A stretch of 55,065 nt of DNA from the NCBI GenBank assembly GCA_027943245.1, contig JANDJZ010000264.1:1-55065 (forward strand), read 5' to 3'. Positions 45,227-55,065 of this stretch are shown here, piece after piece; the stretch's first letter is position 1; the number at the start of each line of letters is the position of its first letter. The position numbers and the translations under genes are program-made. The notes under the pieces were generated by a model, which saw nothing but the letters and a program-made list of their open reading frames with translations, was not told the origin of the DNA and searched no databases. Source of the stretch: Acanthamoeba sp. SK_2022b (taxonomy: Eukaryota > Discosea > Longamoebia > Acanthamoebidae).

Positions 45227-46174
45227 TCAATCATCGGAAAAGATCTCGACAACGGACAGAACTGCCCCTACTCCATCGAGGATGGTGCCCGCGGCCTTGC
45301 CGGCAACCTTACCCGCTTTAAGGCCTGCCTTGCCAGCACTCTTGCCGGCTTTCAGGCTCGCCTTGCCACTCCGGGTCATGATGTTGCCTTTGCTGCGGGA
45401 GAGCGACGGAGAGTGCGAGCTGCTGTGGATGGCGTGGGACTGATAGGCCACGGGCTCGGGGGGCACATCTTGAGGCGGGTAGCCCTGCTCGCCTGCTAGC
45501 CGTTCCATGCCAAAGTCTAGGGCAGTCAAGCCAACCTGATCAGAAACACCCGTTTCGCTCAGCCAACTCAACAACCACGTGTGGGCTGGTCACGTATATG
45601 TACCAGAATTTCTCCGTGCTCGGTGTTGCGTAAGCTGTAGTACTGGAGCTTCTCTTCTCCTTGGTACAGGTCGTCCAGAGGCACGCTGATGTTGCCGAGC
45701 GGATCATCTTTGGTTGAAGAAAAGAATTGAGCACTCGCGATGGCCTTAAGTGGGCGTGATATGAGTACCGGAAGAAAGCATGTCCCAATCAAAGACGTGG
45801 AAAGTAAGCATGGCGTGCAAGGGCGTGGAACCAACTTCGAACTCGAAGGTTTCGTTCCAGTGCGGGTTCAACTGTTGGACACGGCGACCAATTAATTGAT
45901 GACAAAAAATTTAAGTCGTTCACTTAAACAGCAGCAGCACGCAAGCGTAAGCTCCGACTTACGTTCTTCTTGATGGTGGCTGTCTTCTTGAAGTTCTTCT
46001 TCTCCTCCCCCGCTACCGCTATAATAACGTACGGATCCGAGTATCCTGCTCATTATCAACATGTTAGGACCAGGAAAAGTTGGGACGACAGGAAAGAGGA
46101 CCAGGAGGCGCACCATTGGAATCAGCAGAGACAAGGTTAGACGCACAAACCATGCGGACGCGTACCTTACCCAT
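45227..46174 (-). CDS. C2-domain protein with Gly/Lys/Ala-rich C-terminal tail
   Basis: Five minus-strand exons (46114-46174, 45963-46045, 45769-45871, 45604-45707, 45227-45535) join to 219 residues. Residues 1 to about 120 form a single C2 domain starting at once with MGKVRVRMVCASNL. The calcium-loop aspartates are visible in YSDPYV, FDWDMLSSDDPLG and upstream in SADSNG. LNPHWNETFEFEV and ISVPLDDLYQGEE are typical C2 strands. C2 domains bind acidic phospholipids, often in response to calcium. The tail has a Ser/His-rich linker and then repeats such as GKASLKAGKSAGKAG and LKAGKVAGKAAG. It ends with a hydrophobic helix (ILDGVGAVLSVVEIF), so it may also insert into membranes. Small C2 proteins of this type are common in amoebozoans and plants. 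Confidence 0.88.
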
Positions 46175-46826
46175 TTTTTGGCTGTGTTTTGCAGTCGCAG
46201 TCCCTCTCTTTGAGTGTGCCAGATCATAAAACAGGAAGAACTTGGTCGTCAAAATTGCTTCTGCGTGATTGGCGTGATTACGTAAGAACACAACACCTTT
46301 TCCAGAAGCGGTAAGTAGCGAGAATGAACTTCGTCTCCACGCTCCGGTTTGTGGTTGGCTCAGCTTCTGCTTGTTTTTCCTGCTTGGTGCCTGACTGAAC
46401 GCTGTGTCAATACACTCCTGTTGTGCTCTAAGTGATAAATAGAGGTGATAATGGAGTGAACAATCAAGCCCTTTGTTTGCATACTGCAGCATGCTCACTC
46501 AAGGTGCTGCAGGAGAAGCACATAAGCAGTGCCAGTGGAGCAGGGAGAGCCCCAGTGACCAGTGCATTCAATGACAATGACTGTAGCCTACCCAAAAGCT
46601 ACAAAGTATCACAGTGGGAACGGCTTGACTGCGGGAGGCGTCGGGAGTTCTTGGCAACAGATTTCTAAAATCTGCCAATAGTTGCTGGGATAAACGTGCT
46701 TTGGTCCTCAAATATTTTTTGGGGTAGTGGCCAGACAGACCGTTCACTGGGGTCTTTTCTTCTTTTGAATCTGCCCAGGAAAACGAAAGGAAAAACATCA
46801 ATTAATAAGGCCAGCTCCTGGCCACA
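46175..46826. other. Intergenic region with a small CpG-free island
   Basis: This lies between the divergent starts of the C2 gene (minus, 46174) and the SETDB1-like gene (plus, 46827), so it should hold both promoters. Within it, 46430-46620 contains no CG at all and is TG/CA-rich, like the larger block at 30.7-34.1 kb. An open frame at 46432-46668 crosses this island but shows no recognisable domain. It is treated as chance or a decayed element. Confidence 0.5.
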
Positions 46827-49800
46827 ATGGAAGGAAATCGCCAGGAGGACGGTTCGGCTCCTGCGCAATCCGTGTCGTTCGAGCAAGTTTCATCAGGTGC
46901 TGCTTCACATTTGTTCCCGAAATCTAAGAATCGTTTTTATGCACCTCGAGGATTCGTTGTTAAACTGCTTCTTGTCCATAGCGCTGAGCGGCGCGCTGCT
47001 CTTCCTTGCGGGCGATACGGCGGCCCAGCCCTCTGCAGAGCTGACTGAACAGCCGCTGCTCCAATCTGTTGAGCCTCAGACGCCTTCATCACAGGAGCCG
47101 CCAGGACCGTCTGTGCCTGAGTCACAAGGCTGCCCTCAGGAGGGGGAAGAGCGACAGCAGGGCCAGCTCGCACAAGGCACCGGTGGCCCGCTTCTGGCCA
47201 CAGCACTGCAGCCGTTCACCGTTACAGCCATCGCGGCAGAGCCACCGCAGCACGCAGCGGGAGGAGAGGAGGGGCCACGAGAGGACGACATTCGCCCGGC
47301 CCCCATTATCGAGTGCGATTCAGTAGGACCTCCGCTCGACGCCACCAACGCCGACGCCGACTCGGACTCAACCTCTGCGAGCACGCTTGCACTCGATCTT
47401 AACGTTCCCTTGGAGAGGTCAACGAGTGAGCTTCAACTGGGGAAAGAGGGGCAGAGCCAGGACAAAGCCGGCAGCGAGCGCGGCTTCCTGTTTTCTGTCG
47501 GGCCTTCTTTGCCCGCTGCCCTCCCCGAGGTTGTCATCGCTGAGACGGGCGCTGCGCCGAGCGCTGACGCGCTCTCGGCCGACGCGCCCGCCGCGCACGA
47601 GGTCCCAGAGGAGCACGAAGAGCAACTGTGGGAAGAGCTGCTCAACTCGCCCGCATTCTCCGAGTGGAAGCAGGCGCAGGAGAAGACCGCCACGTTCCGG
47701 CGGCGGAGAGGCGACGACGACCACCTGATGGAGTTGGCGATGGCGGACCGTGACGAGCACGAAACGAAAGCGGTGGCAGAGGAGGAGGACGATGTGGTCA
47801 AGACCGAAACGGAGGACCAAAAGGGCTCCCCCCAGCGGAAGCAGAAGCGGAAGCGAAGCACGACCTCGGAGAAAGAGGAGAAGAAGAGTCGGCGGACATC
47901 GCGCGGAGCCAAAAAGCCAAAGAAGAACGTAAAGAAGGTCAGCGACAGCGACGAAGGCGAGCCGAAGGAGGGAGAAAGAGCTGAGCGAGAGCAGTTGGAC
48001 GAGACCGATCCGTTCAGCTTGCCCCTCCTGGCGGGGTGGAAGCGAGAGGTCAGCGCCCACACCTCGTTTTGACTACAAGTGGTAGTTAAGTTATGTGTGT
48101 GCTCACTGACTCGCGCTCTTCGCCCAATATGTCCAGGTGGTGACACGGCAAACCGGCGCCACGGCCAAGATTCGTAAGGACGTCTACTACTTTGCGCCAG
48201 ATGGCAAGAAACTGCGTTCAACCGTTGAGGTATATGTGCACGCGCACCTTTTGTCTGGGTTGCGGCCATCAGTTGCTCATCGATAAGGGGTGGTGTGGCG
48301 TAGGTGGGCAAGTATCTGGTGCAAAAGCGCATCACGAATCTTACTGTGAGCAACTTCAGCTACAACTGGCGGCAGGCGGTCCAAATGTCGGAGAAACGCC
48401 TGGCCTACACGGACTACCCCAACGCCTTTGGCTACGCCGCGCGCGTCGGCCTCACCCTCGAGCAACGCAAGAAGAAAAATGCCAAGCGCGCCAAGTCCGT
48501 AGTCCCTTTTCTTTTTTCCTTTGTGTACTTATGTTGATCCTCTCTCTCTCCCTTGCAGGGAGCGTAAGCTGCGCAAGTACACGCGACAGAGCGCGCGCCG
48601 GACGACGCCCAGCCGGAAGGAGAAGGCCAAGAGGAGCAAAGCCCCACGGGCCGAGTTGCTGCACCTGGACGACATCAGCGCTGGCCGGGAGACGGTCCCC
48701 ATCGAGTGCGTCAACATGCGGTCGGGCGAGCCGCCGGAGCCGTTCGAGTACATCAACGAGTCCGTCTTGCATCCGTCCATCGCCAGCTCCAACGCCCCTT
48801 ACGTGTGCTGTAGCTGCACCGATGGTTGCACCGGTACATGCCTAGCGTGTGGCAGGCTGCGTATGCGCGATGTGGCGTGGCCTGTGGCTTGCATGGGCCA
48901 TATCAGCTCCTCACCAGCCCACCGCTGTCCGGCCAGACGCCACCAAGTGCGAGTGTATCATTCGGACACTGGAGTTCGCAGGCGAGACCGTGCCTCGGCC
49001 GACATACGACTCGAAGGGTCGTGTGCCAGACGACTACCCCATGTACGCACTGACCTGCGTCTCTCCTCCTCCCTCTCTCCTCATTTTTGCGTGTGACGCC
49101 CTCCAATCACGATCCGGGAACAGGATCATCGAGTGCGGCAAGTCATGCGCGTGCGCGGACACGGGCTGCGGCAACCGAGCAGCGCAGGGCGGGATCCGAA
49201 TCAGGCTCCAGCTCTTCAAGACGAAGCACAAGGTGAACACTCAGCATGAGTGTTCTTACGTGCTATTATTGCGTGCGTGGTGGCCACTAATCACAGGCTT
49301 CACTGTATACGCAGGGCTGGGGCGTGCGTACGCTGGAGCACATTCCCTCGGGCAGCTTCGTCATGGAGTACGTAGGCGAGATCATCACCAATGAGATGGC
49401 CGAGGTCAGCCCTATCTTGTAGCTCCTTTCATGTTTTTTATGCGTGTGTATTTATATATATACTAATTATTTTATTTATTTCTACCATAATGCGCGTGCA
49501 GGTGGTGAGTAGCGACACGTACCTGCTCGACCTGGACGTGCTTGAGACGATCGAGCAGTGGCGCGAGCAAAAGGCGGCGGAACGCGAGCAGGCCAGGCTC
49601 GAGGCTGAAGCCAAGCAAGCGGTCAAGGCCAAGAAGGCTGCCGCCGCCGCCACCGCTGCCGCCACTGCTGCCACTGCCGCCACAAAGCGAAAGCGCCGCA
49701 AGCGAGGCGCTCCCTGGTCCTCGAAGTCGGCCAAGCGAAAGAAACCCAACGCCACTCAAGAATCCATCGCTATCGACCTCTGCGACTCCCCACCGGCCAG

Positions 49801-50928
49801 CATGCTGGACGGCGATGGCAGCGAGAACAAGGACGGCGAAGAGGAGGTGGTGGCCGAGGGTCTCGTAGAGGCGGCGGACGTGAAGAAGAAGCCGAGGCGA
49901 CGGCCGACCCTGCCGCTCATGGAGACGCTCGAGCTGCCCGAAGACGACGGTCTCGCGTCGCCGGAGGCGACGAGCACAAAGGTCACGACCGGCCCGGACG
50001 GGAGCGGAGAGGCGATCTCGGCCAGCGCTGCGGCGCCGACGAACGGCCACGGGATAAAAGCGGAGGGAGAGGGGGAGGTCACTACAACGCCAGAGATGAC
50101 GGCTGCGACAACAGAGGAGGAGGTGAAGAAGATCGAAGAGGGAGCGGCGGCAAAGGTCAAGGCGGACAAGGGAAAGGAAAGGCAGGAGGAAGAAGAGGAG
50201 GTGGAGGAGATGCAGGCGCCACGACTGCAGACGTCGCTAGTGCTGCGACAGGATGCCGAGCTGACGCACGGAAACGAAAACGGCGAGTGGCGCGTGGAGC
50301 GCAGGGCCGCCCTACTGGACGCGGCCAACGTGTCGCGTGACGATTCGAACAAAGGCGAGACCAGCGCCAGCCTGCTGCGGAAGATCCAGCGCGTGACACT
50401 CGGTGCGGAAGAGGAGGAGAACAAGGAAGAGGAAGAAGAGGTGGAGGAGGATCGAACGAACGGGCTGCGAATGCAGCTCTACGGCGAGGAGGACTGCTAC
50501 GTCGTCAACCCGCACGAACGAGGCAACATCGCCCGCTTCCTCAACGTACGTTGTAGCCATGACTCCCTCTGCACATCATAGTGTATTGGATCCAATAACT
50601 GGACCTCTGAGTTGTGTTCTGTTGTGTTGTGTGCAGCATTCGTGCGAGCCCAACCTGTGGATCGTGCCCGTGGTGAGCGGGCTGCAGGACCTCCGCTTCG
50701 CCAAGTACGTTGCCACACACTTTGGCCGAACAAGGGGACAACTCGCTCACGCCGTTCTCGCTCTCCATCTTTGTCGTGGTCGTGGTCGCGGTCGCCAGGC
50801 CGTGCTTTTACGCAGCGTACGACATACCCGAGGGCACGGAGCTGACGTGGGACTACCGCCTGTCGCCGGGCGCCAACGGCCGCCAACCGTGCCTCTGTGG
50901 CGCCTTCGCCTGTCGCGGCGTCCTCTAA
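46827..50928 (+). CDS. SETDB1-like histone-lysine methyltransferase (MBD, pre-SET, split SET, post-SET)
   Basis: Eleven exons (46827-46896, 46982-48048, 48137-48229, 48304-48494, 48559-48833, 48937-49042, 49124-49232, 49315-49404, 49502-50545, 50637-50704, 50799-50928) join in phase to 1080 residues. A low-complexity acidic/basic N-terminus leads to a methyl-CpG-binding domain (about 374-433; [32 protein letters not shown]). A Cys-rich pre-SET follows (about 535-630; [31 protein letters not shown]). The SET domain begins [20 protein letters not shown]. It is split by about 300 charged residues and resumes with [15 protein letters not shown] and ELTWDYRL. It ends with post-[18 protein letters not shown] plus bifurcated SET is the SETDB1/ESET plan, an H3K9 methyltransferase that silences transposons in animals. 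No Tudor domain is evident. Nuclear localisation is inferred from the Lys/Arg clusters. Confidence 0.9.
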
Positions 50929-51156
50929 AAACATAAACGAAGAGATAGTTCGTGGGCAACATAAGTGGAAAGCTAGCGCCATGACGGCCGTGTGGCTGGT
51001 GGGGCGCCGCGCGAGGTGGCTTGGCGGGTGGCTGCACTCAAGTCAAGTGTACCCCACACGCCGTGTTGCTCTCCACTAGACCATAAACCGGTGTAAATAA
51101 TAATTCTAATATTTCTTTTCAAGCTTCCAAACACAGCTGAATGAATTCAGATAGAG

Positions 51157-53136
51157 ATGAGCGTGGGGGAGTCTAACATCTCCGATTTGATCAATCAACT
51201 GCTCAAGACAGACCAAGCGAAAGAGCAATCGTTGGGGCCAACTACACCTCCCCTTCACCCGGCCCGATCGGTAGGCCGACGTGCTGGCAGACAACCGGTG
51301 CAGAAGGAGGGCGAGCATGCCTTAGCATCAGAGGATGTGAAGCAAAAGGAGGAGGCGGCCAAGATTGCCGCAGCTCAGCTGTTGGCGCTCATCGAAGCCG
51401 AACGGAAAACGAGGGGCAAGGTGAAGAGGAGGTCACAACAGAAGAAGCATAAGAAGAGGCAACGCGAGCGCTCAAGCCACCCAGACGCCACGAAACCCTC
51501 CTTCTCTGCTTCCCCCACTTTTTCAGCAGCTGAAGAAGAAGAGGCAGCGATCATGGAAGAGCCTAGTATAGCACACCACGACATCAGCAGCAGTGGCAAC
51601 GACTCTGGCGCGAGGTGGGAGCGAGCTGCGAGCAAGGCTGCACGCAAGCGCGAGGCAAGGGCCAGACGGCTACGCGAAGAAGAGAAGGCGGCCACCACAG
51701 CGACTTCGCCGCTACGTCCAGCCGATCACGAGACCACGAGCCGACCCGCTCGTGGGCCCTCCGTGGCGTCCCTGCCGCCACCTCAAGCGACGCCGCACCC
51801 TCGCCCTGCTCCTCCGCCTCTCCACTCCTCTCACTTCCCGTCTCTGCCCCCTGTAGCTTCGCGAGCGCCTCGTTCTGCTTCTCCTCCTCTTCACACAGCG
51901 CCGCCGCCGCCTCCTCCTCCGCCTCCGCAGCCGTCTCCCTTGTCGCCGCAGACATCTGACGCATCCTCTTTGCCGTCTTCCTTCTCTTCTTCTTCATCTT
52001 CAACTTCTACTTCATCTTCATCTTTATCTTTATCTTTAGAAGGTTCTCAAGCGCAGCTAGAAACCGCAGAGGTACATCGGCACTTTGTCCTCGTCTCTCT
52101 CGTTGGCAGAGCTACCTCTCGTAGGCTGACCTCATTCGTGTATCTGTGTTTGTGTGCGTTCGTTCGTGCATGAAAGGGCGCGGGCCGGGCTGCGCGTGAG
52201 ACAGAGTGCGGGCCCGGTTCGAAGAAGGAAGAGCGCTCGGCTGGCCAGCTCGACAAGACCCTGTTTGATGCCGTCTACGCCAACATGCTGGTACACACAG
52301 ACCCATTGATCGAGTGAGCCAGTGATCAGCGTTTTGGTGACGTTACTGATGATGATGATGATGATGCTCGATGACCTCTATGCTCTCGGGCAGAAACTCA
52401 AGTCGAGCGGAAGCGAGCCTCAGCAACAACGCCACGAACTTGAAGAGAAGGCGATCGACAACGACGACCAGAACGAGGGCAGCTCGAGCGATAATGGCCG
52501 CGACGATGATGAAGATGGAGAAGATGATGAAGAAGAAGACGCATGGAACGACAAGGGCGCGATGGAATGGAGCCAAGAAGAGGAGGGTGCGGGGTCGCGG
52601 GGCGCCCGGGGCGAGTACATCGTGGGCGACGGCGGCAGCCCTCCGCCACGCCCGCGGCGCCAGCGAAGAAATGAGAGCCTGTGGGGATCGCGCATGACCG
52701 GCAGCCTCTGGGGGGAGACCAACGAGTGGGACCGGAGCGACCTCACCATCGACCAGGTCCTCAAGATGCAGGCTCGCATGGAAGGTTCAGTCTCAGTGCA
52801 AGCCCGTTACGTGTGCCGTATGTGGTGCGGGTGCTCACTGTGCGGGGGACGTCTCACTGTGCAGGGGTGGGAGAGATGTCGATCACGCAACAGCTGGTGG
52901 TGGCGCTGAACAACCAGATGAACGAGCGGATGAACGACTTCAGTCGACAGATGGAGTACATCATCACGCTGCTGGTGGTGCTCGACACCAAGGTAAAGCA
53001 TCTCGAGGACAAGCAGGCGCAGTTTCACTCGTGGTGGCTGGAGGCCGTACGCCAAAGGCGACAAAGCCGACCTACTAGCGCGCATGACGAAGGAGGAGAT
53101 GGAGGAGGAGGAGGAGGAGACACAAAGCGAACATGA
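51157..53136 (+). CDS. Low-complexity, coiled-coil protein of unknown function
   Basis: Four exons (51157-52071, 52177-52290, 52394-52784, 52865-53136) join in phase to 563 residues. I do not recognise a family. The first third is basic and Ala/Lys/Glu-rich with short helices (KQKEEAAKIAAAQLLALIE). A Pro-rich run (APPPPPPPPPPQPSPL) and a Ser tract follow. Then there is a very acidic segment (DDDEDGEDDEEEDAW) with NESLWGSRMTGSLWGETNEW just after it. The C-terminal exon encodes a helix-rich region (SITQQLVVALNNQMNERMND, VVLDTKVKHLEDKQ) that could oligomerise. There is no membrane segment. The Pro-rich run suggests SH3, WW or profilin contacts, but this is inference. The reading frame is supported by splice phase and strong codon bias. 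Confidence 0.68.
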
Positions 53137-53318
53137 TCATAAGCTGGCGCTTGTGTTCCATGCCTGTCGCACGCATCTCGTGGCGGGTATTTTGTGGGAT
53201 TTGTTTTTCGCACAGCGGCAAACCTTCGTGTGGCGTCGACGAAATCATCAGAGAACGAGAGTCGGTCGAGTACAGATCGATTAGTTGGACTCTTGGATTC
53301 GCTTTCACTATTTCATCC

Positions 53319-55065
53319 ATGACGCAGGCCCAACGAAAATTACTCGGTGCGTGTGGCACGATCGAGTGGCTTTAATGAGCTATTTTTATACTTTTAATTA
53401 CGCAGCAATTTTAATCGATTCGATGCTTGCAAGCACAACGCTGCTGCAGTGAGAAGAGATTCACTGACAGCTCGCCTTCAAACTGCAGGCGAGATTGATC
53501 GAGTATTAAAAAAGGTCCAAGAAGGGGCCAAAGAATTCGAGGACATCTTACGCAAGGTCAACACTGCCGCGAGCAGCAATCAAAAAGAAAAGTATGAAAC
53601 CGATTTGAAAAAGGCCATTAAGAAGCTCCAGCGGTATCGCGACCAGATCAAGACATGGACGCAGTCGAACGTCATCAAGGACAAGAAAGCCCTTGTGGAG
53701 GCGCGAAAAATGATCGAAGCAGTGCGCACCCCCTCCCTTCCAACTCACTCCCACCCCACGCCTAACGGTATTCCCATCTGCCTTTGATGCTAATCGGCAT
53801 ACTGCAACAGAACATGGAAAAGTTCAAGGTGTGTGAAAAGGAAATGAAGACGAAGGCCTTCTCCAAGGAGGGTCTGCAGCAAGCAGCGCTCGCCAAGGAC
53901 GAGGACCCCAATACGGAAACGAAGAAGTGGTACGTGTGCCTTTTGGTCCTTTCACTCGCGCCTCGCGTACTGCTCTGGCGAGCAAGGATTGTGCAGCCGA
54001 TCCTAACGCATTCAGCTTGGTTATCGTACTGTTACAGGATCGGCAAGTGCTTGACGAAGCTGCGATCGCAGATCGATGCACTCGACACGGAGATCGAGGG
54101 CCTCGCTGCCAAGAAGGGCAAGAGGAGCGTCGAGTTTGTGGATCGCCTGGAGCGACTCAAAGTGCTGGTGAAGAAGCATCACTACCACGAGGAGGCGCTC
54201 GAGCAGATCCTTCGCAAGCTCGACAACGAGACCGTGGCGAAGGAGGATGTACTCGCTTCCTTCTCTGCCTCTGCCCTTCTCCTTCATGCGTCCTCCACCT
54301 CTTTGCCATGCTCACGTTTGCGTCTTTGTTGCGATACAGGTTGATGCTATCAGGGACGGTGTAGAGTATTATATTGACAGCAACCAGGACGCGGACTTCT
54401 ATGAGGTTCGTTTTGTCGCGCCCAGCACCCACTACGATGCACCGTAACTGCCAAGCAGCAGCTCTTGTCTCTCGGCTGACCCTTGCCCCCGTTCTCCCTC
54501 TCGATAACGCTTCTCAGGACGACCAGCTGTATGATGAACTCAACCTGACGCACGGCGCCGGGGGCTCCCTTTCGGCGACCCCCGACACGTCGTCGCCCAA
54601 CTCATCCAACACCACTCCGTCGGCCACGCCTCTCTCCTCTTCACCACCTACCAGGTACGGCGTACTCCCTTTTGCTCTCTTTTGGGCGGGTCGTTGCGTT
54701 TTTTTGGCAAATGAGGATCGTCACGTTGCCCAACGCCACCCTTCGTCTCACGATATTGCCCGGTGTGCTGGCTCTGCTTTTCCGCAGCTCTGGATTCCCC
54801 GCTTCGTTTGCCTCCGCGGTGGCCAGCTCCTTGCCCTCCGGCGGCCTCCGATCAAGCCAGGTTGGACTCAAGAACACGCGAAAGAAAGGTGCCGTGGCTT
54901 CGCTTATTCGCATTCTAAGCCTGCCCCTGCGTAACAATAGCGGCCGACTGACTGCAGTGGGCTCAACTCCTTTACTACTCGAGCAGGCGAAGAGGACGGC
55001 GACGAGGAGGAATCGGAAGAAGCGCGCGAGGAGAGCATTGCCAGCGAGGCCAAACCAGAGGCGCC
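53319..55065 (+). CDS. CNOT3: CCR4-NOT complex subunit 3 (NOT3/NOT5 N-terminal part, 3' partial)
   Basis: Eight exons (53319-53346, 53489-53721, 53811-53929, 54038-54248, 54340-54405, 54518-54654, 54788-54888, 54987-55065 and onward) are open at the edge. The protein starts [20 protein letters not shown]. It then shows the NOT3 N-terminal coiled coil with [80 protein letters not shown] and [19 protein letters not shown]. This conservation with human CNOT3 is unmistakable. The subunit belongs to the CCR4-NOT deadenylase, which shortens mRNA tails and controls transcription and decay. A Ser/Thr/Pro-rich linker follows. The C-terminal NOT-box domain lies beyond the window. Confidence 0.93.

Noticed and set aside
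46432..46668. 78-codon open frame in the CpG-free island as a real gene
   Set aside because: No domain, no splice support and atypical composition; more likely chance or a decayed element.
47433..48353. 306-codon minus-strand frame opposite the SETDB1-like gene
   Set aside because: It is a shadow of the acidic/basic N-terminal exon, with no motif or splice context.

Overview
This window looks like nuclear DNA of a free-living amoebozoan, most consistent with Acanthamoeba. It is GC-rich and CpG-rich and densely packed, with genes on both strands and short intergenic gaps. Nearly every gene is cut by introns of about 50-200 nt. About half of the introns in the five genes I tallied begin GTAC and all end in AG. 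(CA)n microsatellites sit inside introns. The gene content also fits: receptor-like TKL kinases, a WASH subunit, NT-C2/dilute, RhoGAP, BTB and DOMON-cytochrome b561 proteins. The species is an inference; no rRNA or organelle marker is present. Exons were chained by hand from splice sites and phase, and most chains add up to a whole number of codons.

Layout. 1-3.3 kb (minus): a DOMON protein running off the left edge and a DOMON-cytochrome b561 oxidoreductase whose 5' end stops at a (CA)n tract. 3.4-12.6 kb (plus): a BTB gene fragment, an NT-C2/coiled-coil/dilute protein, a WASH1-like Arp2/3 activator, an MFSD6-like transporter and an intronless ELO fatty-acid elongase. 13.2-21.9 kb (plus): two adjacent TKL kinases, one ANK-SAM and one LRR with a large insertion in its C-lobe. 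21.9-30.7 kb: CCDC25 (minus), a membrane-anchored neutral-sphingomyelinase-like phosphodiesterase (plus), a CDC123/D123-like protein with an in-frame TAG (plus), and a GH10-like glycosidase with apparent frameshifts (minus).

30.7-34.1 kb is an AT-richer, strongly CpG-depleted block with decayed transposase-like sequence. 34.2-46.2 kb: a large alpha-helical repeat protein (plus), an S28 serine carboxypeptidase (minus), an MSP/ASH-RhoGAP protein (minus), a membrane-anchored O-methyltransferase (plus) and a C2-domain protein (minus). 46.8-55.1 kb (plus): a SETDB1-like MBD-preSET-bifurcated SET histone methyltransferase, a low-complexity protein, and the 5' part of CNOT3 running off the right edge.

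The most interesting theme is epigenetic. A methyl-CpG-binding-domain H3K9-type methyltransferase lies in the same window as two CpG-depleted, TG/CA-rich islands. Those islands look like DNA decayed by deamination of methylated cytosine. Together they suggest, but do not prove, CpG-methylation-guided transposon silencing. The genes otherwise form no obvious operon-like pathway; this is a typical mixed eukaryotic neighbourhood.
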